Part shown: positions 49,354 through 59,671 of the stretch, one piece after another
How the letters are laid out: each line of letters starts with the position of its first letter
Numbering within the stretch: position 1 is the stretch's first letter
From: Lingula anatina
Taxonomy: Eukaryota; Brachiopoda; Lingulata; Lingulida; Lingulidae
NCBI RefSeq assembly: GCF_001039355.2
Contig: NW_019775383.1
Location: 260,160 to 324,159, forward strand
Direction of reading: 5' to 3'
Length of the DNA: 64,000 nt
Notes under the pieces: generated by a model
What the model was told of the DNA's origin: nothing
The model's input: the letters and a program-made list of their open reading frames with translations, nothing else
Databases searched by the model: none
Position numbers and translations under genes: made by a program

Positions 49354-49685
49354 CTAATATTCACAGATACACATAGTAGGGGGGCAGTACATTGGTATCT
49401 TATTGCACTGGTCGGTGCACCATTCGTTTATGGCTATGTTCCTGTCGTACGGAGGTAAACCCACACATTGTTTACTTGTTGGTTTGGAAGACAAGGGTTC
49501 AATCGCTGCTGAATCAGTCTCCAGGAGGGCCGATGCGGTAGTTGTGCTGCTAGTAATTGGAAATGTGCTTGTTGTTACACCAGTCGCAATTGTCGAACTG
49601 ACTGTCAGTTTTGCGTCATCATCGGTGATCTGGATATCTGCACAACCGTAAAACTCCTCTTGTTCTCTAGTCCCCCATGTATTTC
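49354..49685 (-). pseudogene. Truncated AA15 paralogue: last exon only
   Basis: Minus-strand exon with acceptor TTTCCAAG and phase 1 start. It reads NTWGTREQEEFYGCADIQI (end of the AA15 domain), a short Ser/Thr linker, and one six-cysteine module (QCVGLPPYDR, NEWCTDQCN, YCPPTMCIC), stop TAG at 49354-49356. The frame is open throughout. The exons for signal peptide, N-terminal His and the rest of the domain are not present in the 2.2 kb upstream, which is LINE debris. Either a dead partial duplicate or an exon awaiting distant partners. Confidence 0.75.
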
Positions 49686-50139
49686 CTTGGAAAGAAAACG
49701 AGATTTGCTTATCCTGGGAGTCATTTTATTTCCCATACCTTTCAGATGTAATCTATTATATGTCAGGTTATACTGTTTGTGTAGTTAACAAAAGAAAAAA
49801 TGATTTACATGTATTTTAAGTAAATGAGTGACATTTTGCATTGTATTCAAAAGAAGTGGCAGGATTTTTGTGTGAAGAGAAGCAGGATCGATTGCAAAGG
49901 TCTGACTTGAAAAGTCATACACGATGTTTACAATATATTTACTGGACCAGTTGAATAACAATGAGCAATTTGCAAAAGACAGCAATAACTTAAATTCGAC
50001 GAGAACTTTATTTAAAGATTATTTTTAAGTTATAGAAAAGGTAAGGGTNAGCGACGACGGCGACGACAGACGCAGATGACGGCTATATGTACAGACACAT
50101 CTGTGTCTGTACATAAAAACTTACAATATGCTTAATTAC

Positions 50140-51610
50140 AGACCGGCATAATTTTTTTCATTTCTTTCAAAAGTGATTGAAAGAGTAATTGCTATTAGAA
50201 AGTTGGACCACCTAAATACCTTGTCGAGGAAGTGCAATCGGCTTGATAAACGGTATACTATTTCGTCTTTTATAACATGTTTTTCGGATGCCCCGAGGCA
50301 GTGTCCTATGGCCACAGCTATCAGTTGGTATCAGTTTTAAAACAACGCCTTTGTCATAACCTACTATTGTCATAACCTACCTGTACCATTGCTGACAACA
50401 TGACAACCTACCAAAAACGGCATGTACATGTACTTCAACATAAATGACCAAGGTGTTGTATGATCTGTATGATCAAGATTATCTCATGATTGAACAGATC
50501 CATACTGATCAGACAAACTGTGCAGTCTGGCGATTTATCAGTGCAGTTATACAATGAAAACCACCTTTATAACCTTTAAATATTTTTTCGGCACAATAGG
50601 TTAAGGTATGTTACGGTGGCAATTAACGTGCAGATAAGGATATCACCACAAAAAGGTCAGCAACTGCCTACGTGTACCTGGCTTTAAGCATTTTAAAGCT
50701 ACAAATAACATCATTTAAATTGTGAGCCAAATTCAAAACATGACTATCACAACATTTCAGTCCTCAGCAATCTTCCTTTAAAGACTGTCTTATTTTTTAA
50801 AGTACAGTTAAAAATGACTTTCAACACATTTCCCCAATGTATAATTACAGTGTCAGGTGTATACTTATATGAACATAAAATTGTCAACACAAACGGGGAA
50901 AATGACAAAGTAACATTGCGTTTCTTCATCCATACCTCACTGAGAGGTCACAGCAAATTTCCGTAAATGGCATACTTTCCGATCTTTTGGGTGCCCCAAG
51001 GCAGTGTCCTTGGGCCACTTTTGTTTTGAATTTATACCCTGCCACTTGGTGACATCTTACGTCATCATAAACTTGGATACTACAAGTACGCTGATGTATT
51101 CAGATATATACTTGCTATGACATACAAAATTCTAAACCGTCTATGGATAAAACCATCAACTGTGTGGCTGACATTCGCGCCGGGCTCAGCAACAACAAAC
51201 TGAAAATAAATGACGGGAAGAGTAAGTTTTTCTTTTAATCACGCAACCACATAGCAACATATTTACATATAATCTACAACTTGAATTACCAGTAGGCACC
51301 AATGTCGTGAACCCAATACCAAAACCCTGGTGTCTACCTTAACTCCACTCTCTGCGTGGATCTTAAGACAAGTATTAAATATCACTCATCAGAAACATCG
51401 GTGCTATTAGAAACTGCCTGGATCAATTCTCTGCGACAATAGCTATACATTTACATGTACACCCATTTTAAAGCAGTTGCACTGTTTCCCTGTAAAAGCT
51501 GTTCATTTTACCCCTGTAAAGTCTACTAGGTATTTTATATGGATTATAGACTATAATTGGTTATCATTATTATTATTAATCATGACTTTAAATAAATAAA
51601 GACAATGTTG
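50140..51610 (+). mobile_element. Degenerate non-LTR retrotransposon (LINE)
   Basis: Plus-strand pieces of a reverse transcriptase: KVIERVIAIRKLDHLN near 50170, a damaged copy of VPQGSVLGP near 50285, a clearer VPQGSVLGP-LLF near 50990-51030, YYKYAD (remnant of the YADD catalytic box) near 51085, a NNKLKIN word near 51195, and a LGVYL-type word near 51330. Order and words fit the RT domain of Jockey/CR1-like LINEs. Many frameshifts; inactive. An undetermined base is at 50049, just before it. Confidence 0.7.
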
Positions 51611-52880
51611 TATTCTTGTGTCAATGCTTTTTTTTTTTTCAAAAATTCTGAAAACGATTTCATAATAGTAATAATGATACAATTAATGGTAGAGATTCTC
51701 AACATGTGGAATAAAGTGCTAAAGCACGTTAACTATGATAAAATGTTTTTTCAAACCGCTGTAGTGATTTAGAAAAAGATAATGTGAATTGTGTCGTATA
51801 TGCAAAATGCTGTTTTTAATTTTTTTTCGTTTCAAAAATGCGGCGATTTTGCCAGATGTGACTCTACATCATTTTATTGTTTCAGCACAGCTCTTCAACG
51901 TCGAAGAATTTTAACATGGCAGACAGAACAGGTATGCATCCAAGAACTTACACTTCATATCACGAATTTGAGTAAATTGGAGTTGATTAAAAAAAAAGAT
52001 ATTTAAGCTATAAAATTATGTTGACTGACTGAGTATATTTGCAACAATGTGATCCTGTGAGGAATGCATATTTTATATGCTCTTTAAAAATATATTTTGG
52101 CTTCCCATTTTAACAACTTTAATTCGATTTGAAACGGACTTTAAGATGATTTTATGTGGAATAATAAAAACACTCTATGTTCCGTCACAACTAGAATATT
52201 TTCATCAGCTGTGTTATGTTATAGGGACGGTCGTATTTTTTCTTCACTCAACGGCTAATGTTGAAAGTAATGAAGCCATCTCCACTGGCCCATACCTGCC
52301 TTTTAGGGCAGTAAGGGTGGGGGGACAGAGGCTATTTCCCTGATGAAGATGTTCTTGATAGACATCGAACTGTTGGAGGAAAACTATTTTAATATTAGCT
52401 GATGATGGATGAAAAATCTACTCCTTAAAGAGTTACGGCGTATGTCACTAGTTCAGTAATGGGATTATGGTTAAATCATTTCTAGGAATCGGGTTATTTA
52501 CCACCCCTCAAAGCCAAAGCGCCGCTTATATTAACGCAACATATGAAACGTCGAGGTTGATCTTGCTCCAGAGGAGACACCAAGTGTTTACCAGAGTTTA
52601 AGAATGCCTCGTCCAACCAACAATGACAATGATCCCAATATCAGGATAACACAGCCACCAAAGACAAAAGTCAATAGACGGCTACAAATAGCATTGGTGT
52701 TAGTGGGAATCATATGCGCTGCACTGGTTGCTACTGTTGTATGGTTACTTGTGCATACCCAAAAGGAAAAAAGTGAGCAACTCACCCATGATTTTTAGGT
52801 TTGGTTTCAGCAAACAGTGGGCCAAATAGTAATTAAACGAAAGAAGACTCTAGGTATTATATTGTACTGGTATCTCTGCA

Positions 52881-52882
<2 letters not shown>

Positions 52883-52951
<69 letters not shown>
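52883..52951. repeat. TA dinucleotide microsatellite in U6
   Basis: About 34 TA units between the membrane exon and the alpha exon. The apparent ORF across it is an artefact of the repeat. Confidence 0.95.
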
Positions 52952-52953
<2 letters not shown>

Positions 52954-54481
52954 TGAAAAAAACATAAAATTTGCCAATCCACTCAATGTGAACCCCCCCC
53001 CCCCAAAAAAAAAAGGATGACTAAAAATAAGATATCAGCCCGAAACGTAGGCATGAAATTTTATACAGTGTGGCCACATACATGTTTATTTATTCCAGCT
53101 ACCAATCACTGCATAAGCAACCCTTGCAAAAATGGTGCCAAGTGTGAGAACTCGGTGGCCTCGTTCCGATGTTCTTGTTCTTCCGGTTACCAAGGGACAT
53201 GGTGTGGCAACGGTAGGTACCAAACCATAAGTTTGTGTAATTTGAATGACCTGGTAGACCAATGAAAGTCTTTTCATTACTTTGGGTCCATCAGAAGTTA
53301 ATATAATGGCTTCTTTCTTTTCTATAACTTTGTAACGCAATCTGTTTGTGCAGAATATAGTGAATATTATATATTTGCTATAATAACGACTGGGATAAGT
53401 ACAAAGAACTGCAATAAGAAAATCAATGGAAAAAGAAAGGTACAAATATATTTTGTTTCTTTTGTGGACATCAACGAATGCATGAACAACCCATGTGCCA
53501 GGGGCGCCACCTGTAGAAATAATCATGGCAGTTTTGACTGCGATTGCCTTCCTGGTTTTACTGGCAAATGATGTCAACTTGGTATGTTACTTTAGCCAGT
53601 AAAAGGGTGGTATACAGGTCATTGCAAAGAAAACTTAAATACCAAGTGAAATTTTTAATTTTTGAAATCTCTAACATTAAATTCTAAAATTAACAGTCAG
53701 TACACATTTTCTGCGGTATTTATAAGATGTTTTGCTTTTAAAATGAAATAATGTTTTATTAATATACTCTTTTTTTTTTTTTTTTTAGAAATCAGTGAAT
53801 GTTCCAGCCATCTTTGTCAGAATGGTGGGACGTGTGTTGACATGGTGAATTCTTATCAATGTTTGTGTTCTGCCGGGTACTACGGGACAAACTGCCAAGG
53901 TAAGTGTTTAAAATTCTCCCTGAACATTTTTTGACTTCAAATAGGTTGTCCTATACCCAATATTCTACATGAATGTTATTACGTATAGTATATCTAGCTG
54001 CGTATACATTTTGGCAATAGTATGTGTATTTGACAACGCCCACACTAAGTTTGGTGAACTCGGGGGTGAAAGACGAATCGTAAATATCTTTAAATGTCAT
54101 CCCGTTAATGACATTGATGCATTTCCAATGACACAAGATTGTTCAACATTTTCTGTGTGTCGTCATTTTTGTTACAGTTAGAGACCAATGTCACAACCAG
54201 CCCTGCCAAAATGGCGCCACGTGTAGAAGTCAAACATTTACGTATTCTTGCAGCTGCCTTTCTAGGTATACCGGCAGGAATTGTGAATCAGGTTCGGGCA
54301 GCTCCTTGGAATACATTTATTGATTTCATCCGTTTCGTCAGAGTGTGGGTAAAATGATACATAATGCTGACGTTAAACGAATTTGAGGGGATTATGAATG
54401 AATTTCTAAATGGTTAAATGATAATCTGTGCAAAATTTTAAAACTATATTTCGATCATATCATGAAAAATAACTCTCTTTG

Positions 54482-54507
54482 ACACACACACACACACACA
54501 CACACAC
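54482..54507. repeat. CA microsatellite in the delta-SRCR intron of U6
   Basis: CA run preceded by CTCTNTGAC; homologous runs are at about 41478-41494 and 42383-42399 in the equivalent U5 introns. The repeat travelled with the duplicated gamma-delta-SRCR segment. Confidence 0.85.
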
Positions 54508-55982
54508 ATGGTGCACATGCACTCACGTTTGCGTGCACGTGCATTAGTGGATCATCACTGAAATACTCACTCTTTAAACATGTTTTCATTGAACATTTCA
54601 GATTTGCTGTACCGTTCCCTGTATCGTCTTTTTGGAACAATTGCCAATGGAAAGTACAGTGGTATAGTTGAAGTGTACCATAATGGAAGATGGGGAACAG
54701 TTTGCGATGACAGCTGGGATAATAATGATGCTAAAGTTTTCTGCAGGTCCTTACGTCTTCCCTATTCCAACGCAATTGGCAAACCGAGTGCGTATTTTGG
54801 ACAAGGTAATGGAACTATTTGGTTGGACGATGTCCACTGCACAGGATCAGAATCCAACATTGCATCATGTTCTCACAACGGTTGGGGGAATCATAATTGC
54901 AGGCACAGTGAAGATGCTGGTGTTATTTGCTATTGAAGATGCATCTCATAACAAACTGTTTAAAATCCGTCATCTATCTCAGCTGAGTGAACCAAATGCA
55001 GAGAGAGACAAAAGTTTGGCACCATATTGCTTTCTGATGAATAACAGTTGATATTTTTATTTTGTATTTATTGAAATTTGGTCATGTCAAACGAATAAAT
55101 TATCTACAGGTTTGAAGACCAGCTTAACATGTACATAAATTATATCACAACTTAATTTTTGTGGGATTTTCTGTATCACGCAACGGGACATAACAGTTTA
55201 TTTTTATTAAAATGTTATTTCAGTTACTGCGATTTTTCTTAAAATGCCCCTACGTTGTTAAGAGAAAGTATTGAATATTTCAGAAAAATGTTGACATTAT
55301 AAAATTGTTTAAAAAGTAGTGAACCGACTTTGATGTTTTTTTTATGACCGACTGAAATGAGGCATTCATAAATTGTTTTTTACTCTTTTAAACTAAACAA
55401 GAAGGTGACAAATTTTCGAGCGTACATCAATGTATTTGACGCAAGTAACATAATTGAGACGATGAAAGTGTAAAAGGTGAATAGTTAAGCCTCACGTTAT
55501 TTTCATGTTAAATAAATATTCACCCACAAAACAATCGACCATCACCCTTTCTATTTCGCATTATTTATTAATTTATTTCAATTCCTTACAATTTTCATGA
55601 TAAGCTAGAATGAAAAATGGCTATCGGAGCTTTATTGCACTCTTCTTTATTTGGATTGCTGTAGTGGTATATGCGGCTCAACTAACACAAGCGCTTGGGA
55701 AGTGGGTTGATATTTACAAATAAAAATAAAATACATTAAGTGGGCAACAGTAACAGAATGCAGTGCAATCTTACAGATATTCTTCCGGTAAGGCAGAGTT
55801 TCCAATTATTTCGAACTTCCATGGCACGTCTCAGGTCTAATTAATCTCAAGCAATACTTAAATGAAGGAAGCCTCTTTATGACTTTCCGGAATGGGCTGT
55901 GTGCTACAAAAGATATGCTGTTAGTTAAGTGAGACGAACGTGATTTAATATTCCTGTATTTTCATATCACGTGCAGTGCTCG

Positions 55983-56097
55983 TTTCATCAACCAGGAAGT
56001 AAAGTTTGGTGACTTTCAATGTGAGAAGCACCGCTTTGTTGTCAACAATACGTGCACGGCATACAGTTTGAAAAAAGACTTTTTGATTAATGCACTG
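55983..56097 (+). promoter_or_regulatory. Promoter/untranslated first exon block of U7
   Basis: AGGAAGT (55994-56000) and GTCAACA (56041-56047), 47 bp apart, ending CACTG|GTAAGTA (donor at 56098). A truncated second copy with CATCAACCAGGAAGAAG lies at 56404-56470 without the forkhead-like site, suggesting a local duplication. Confidence 0.55.
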
Positions 56098-56579
56098 GTA
56101 AGTATAATAAGAATCTCTGGTGTGTTTTGTATACTAGTTTTTTTTTTATACATTTCGTAAAGATGATCATCTCTATTTCCACTTTGTGCAATCATTTACA
56201 TTTTTAAAGTTGAAAATATTTTGATGTAGTTGCCGATTTTAAATATGCAATGTAAATGCTGGCAGTTACATATATTTTAGCGAAATCATTTCAAAGGATC
56301 TATAACTCTGTTCTGCAGCACTCGGTTTTTTATGTAAGAAGTATGGAGTCATCAAAAATAAATTAGGTTGCTGTGAATTGCAATGAATCTTTTTTCATAT
56401 AACGTGCTGTGCTCGTTTCATCAACCAGGAAGAAGAATGAGTTTTTAAGTGAGATGTGAAACATACAGTTCAAAAATCGTTTTTATGAACACAGAGTGAG
56501 AGATGAAATATATGCTTTATTCATACTTTCTGCTCCAGACTGAGCTGGTGAAAATGTACAGAGATAAAGTAATAGGAAC

Positions 56580-56613
<34 letters not shown>
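56580..56613. repeat. AAT trinucleotide microsatellite
   Basis: About eleven AAT/ATA units between the U7 promoter block and start exon. Confidence 0.95.
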
Positions 56614-56616
<3 letters not shown>

Positions 56617-57065
56617 CACATAGTTGAATATCACCAAAATCAAATATATAGAAATGCACCATTATTTTACATACATATATTTAGTATTTCATAATTATAT
56701 ATAAGCTAGGTGAAATATACAGTTCCAAAATCGATTTTAATGAACGTACTAGTTAGAAAAATAAGTAACTGAAATAGGTTTTGGATAGTTTAGTTTTGCA
56801 TGGACTTTTGAAGGATGATTTTTTTATTTCATCTTGTTGCATTGTGCACCAATTTTGATTTACAATTTAATTATGTTGACGCCAATTTGTAGTCGTGAAA
56901 CCAGTAGTAGATATATATTTTTATGCCCTTTCTCTGTTTTGGCAGATTATGTCAGCCATGTGACCGTTATTAATAAAACCTATGGCTACAAGTTATATTT
57001 ATACATGAAAAATAGTAAATGCAAGTCTATTATTATTCCAACACTGACTTAAGAAGAAAGTTAAC

Positions 57066-58903
57066 ATGGCAGACAAAAAAGGTATGCACTCAGGACCTTA
57101 GCTTTATTATGGAGACGTGATTAGCATTTAAGCTATAGTAATAAAATTTCAGCGAGAATGCATGCAGAAATGTTTGTCTTATGTGACAAACTATTTGAGA
57201 ATAAATGTATTGGATTCAATGTTATCTTTTTTAATGATTTCATCAAATATGTAAAGGAAGTTGTTGCCCCTGTAAATGCCTCCGTGTATTTTTTCTCTGT
57301 CATTTCTGTTTCAGTAGTTTAATGTAAACGTTATTAATTTATCATTGATTTAAACGTTATAAATAACACCTGGATACTACTACAAATAATCTACCTATGC
57401 ATTTAAATGTTCCAGCAAAGGTTTGGAGAAAAGTCATGGCAGATTAAAAAAGGTCTGCATCCTGCTTTATTTTAAAAATTATGCTTAACATTAAATATAT
57501 ATAGTAATGAAATTATGAGTAAGTATACTAGGGGAATATCAGTCATGTGTGATAAATTCATTTGAAAATAGGTGCATCGGGTTTCTATTTTAAAATGACT
57601 TTTTTTTTCAGACATGAGCATCTTTGAATGAAATCCCCACCGTTTTAAATATTCAAATTGATATGTAATTAAATATGAAAAAAATACTTCTAGGTATCAT
57701 GGCAAGTACCACCCGTCTTAATAAAAACACAGCGTATGAAAATGCAACATACAGGCCAGGCACGACATCACAGGTGGAACTTACTCCAGCGGAGACACCA
57801 AATGATTACCAGAGCTTAATAATTCATCATCCCATCGAAAATGCCGTTGATCAAAATGAAAGGATTACACAGCCACCAAAGACTAAAGTTAATAAGGGCT
57901 TACTCACAGCGTTGGTCTTGGTAGGGTTACTGTGTGTTGCACTGGTAATTGTTGTTCTGTCGCTCGTGTTTGCACGTGTGGGGTATAGTGACCAACTTAC
58001 TCAGCATTTAGAGCATTTGATCTCAGCAAAAAATGGTTTGAAGGGTAAGTAAACAGAAAATTATGTTTTAAGTTTATTTATTTATATTTTGGATGTTTAC
58101 ATTTTGAAAGCATCAAATCATTAAAGTTATATAGCCGGTGTGAAGGGAATGGATGTCCGCCGTAATGCATGTCCATAGGACATGTTTTCCTTTCACACCG
58201 GCATACTGTCTGTTGGCAATTTACTTGTTTTCCGTTTAACCAAGTTATTTTTAAATTTTCATTTATTTGTAATAATGATAATAGAATATATTTGTAAACG
58301 AATTTTATTCTATCTTGAATTTGACATTCTAGAAATCTATAAATGCTCCAGCCGTCCTTGTCAGAACGGTGGGACGTGTGTTGACATGGTGAATTCTTAT
58401 CGGTGTCTGTGTTCTGTCGGGTACTACGGGACAAACTGCCAAGGTAGGGGTTTAATGTTCTTCCTGTACCTTAACTTATATTAAATATTACATTTAACAA
58501 ACCAGTGTGTGTGTGTGTTTTACGTCCACGAGTTCCCTAGTTTTAATGTTTGTGAACGAATATGATTGCAGTTATAACAAATATCATTAACACATGAAAA
58601 TTGTATTACAGTTAGAGATACATATTTTGTTAGATACAATATTATTCTCTTTTCCAATTATTCCCTTTTCCAGTGTTATCCACTTCTCCAGTTTTATCCA
58701 CTTTATATCGTGTCATTTAATTTTGGGTATTTTAGAAATCAGTGAATGTTCCAGTCGTCCTTGTCAGAATGGTGGGACGTGTGTTGACATGGTGAATTCT
58801 TATGGGTGTTTATGTTCTGCTGGGTACTATGGGACTAACTGCCAAGGTAGGGGTTAAACGTTCTCTCTGTGCCTTTATAACAAATATCACATTGAACAAA
58901 CCT

Positions 58904-58934
<31 letters not shown>

Positions 58935-59199
58935 CCCACCGTTCCCAGATTTTAGTGTTTGTGTGCGGGTGTGCTTGCTTGTATTTGTGGGAAAGAATTA
59001 TAAGTTGATTCAAGTTATATCAAGTATCATTAGCATATTAAAATGGTGTTAAAGCTGGAGAACCCTATTTTGTCTGTTACGTTTAATTATCACAGTTCCC
59101 TTTTCCAATTTTATACATTTATATCGTCCTGTTCAATTTTCGGAATTCTAGAAATCAGTGAATACGCCAGTCGCCCTCTCTCTCTCTCTCTCTTTCTCA

Positions 59200-59285
<86 letters not shown>

Positions 59286-59671
59286 GATCACATTGAAATG
59301 CTTCCTTTATCCACAGCCTTTATCTTAACATTCCAGTCTTTGTGAACGGTTCCACATACCGTCTTGTCGGTCTAAGTTTCAATGGCGGACACGCTGGAAG
59401 AGTCGAAGTGTATCATAATGGAAGTTGGGGAACAGTTTGCGATGACAACTGGGGTAACAATGATGCCAAAGTTTTCTGCAAGTCCTTAAGTCTTCCCTAT
59501 TTCAGAGCACTTAGCCTACAAAGTGCGTATTTTGGACAAGGTAAAGGATACATATGGTTGGACGATGTCCACTGCACAGGATCAGAACCCAACATTGGAT
59601 CCTGTAATCACAGCGATTGGGGAACCCATAACTGTGGTCACCACGAAGACGCTGGCGTTTTTTGTCTTTGA
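57066..59671 (+). CDS. U7: short type II EGF-SRCR receptor, two gamma EGF modules
   Basis: Five exons: 57066-57081, 57694-58044, 58333-58443, 58736-58846 and 59337-59671; 924 nt, 307 residues, no break. The tail has YENA (Tyr20) and DYQSL (Tyr44), diverged from the other units; membrane span about 75-98; gamma EGFs at 123-159 (first motif EIYKC instead of EISEC) and 160-196; SRCR at 197-307 with six cysteines and [10 protein letters not shown] third gamma exon just before SRCR has been destroyed by microsatellite expansion, and no alpha, beta or delta exon is present. A second, broken start exon lies at 57436. It is the shortest and most diverged member. Confidence 0.85.
57436..57451 (+). pseudogene. 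Second, broken start exon in U7
   Basis: ATGGCAGATTAAAAAAG followed by GTCTGC mirrors the real start exon (ATGGCAGACAAAAAAG|GTATGC at 57066) but has TAA as the fourth codon and a weaker donor. It seems to be a duplicate of the exon and its surroundings within the intron. Confidence 0.7.
59152..59280 (+). pseudogene. Gamma EGF exon of U7 overrun by CT/AC/GA microsatellites
   Basis: After the acceptor (TTCTAG, ending 59151) it reads AAATCAGTGAATACGCCAGTCG, the start of a gamma exon with the first Cys codon changed to TAC. The rest is (CT)n, (AC)n and (GA)n to 59280. No donor remains. Confidence 0.8.

Larger units (their letters stand above)
51916..54936 (+). pseudogene. U6: EGF-SRCR receptor unit, probably a pseudogene
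   Basis: Recognisable exons: 51916-51931 (MADRT), 52486-52828 (tail and membrane span), 53099-53212 (alpha), 53468-53581 (beta), 53789-53899 (gamma), 54178-54291 (delta) and 54602-54936 (SRCR). The second exon has a four-base deletion after ATYETS, giving TAA at 52599-52601, and a later short deletion giving TAG. The beta exon lost its acceptor (AG to GG) and has TGA at 53569-53571. Alpha, gamma, delta and SRCR remain open, with a P-to-L change between the first two gamma cysteines. Without a membrane exon the standard product cannot be made. The SRCR part is closest to that of U5. Confidence 0.8.
54937..57065. other. U6-U7 intergenic region
   Basis: U6 3' flank (resembling 42.8-43.1 kb), U7 promoter block (55983-56097) with a partial second copy (56404-56470), and an AAT microsatellite (56580-56613). 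No gene seen. Confidence 0.6.

Noticed and set aside
52817-53020. Open frame across the TA repeat in U6
   Set aside because: Composed of alternating Ile-Tyr from the microsatellite.
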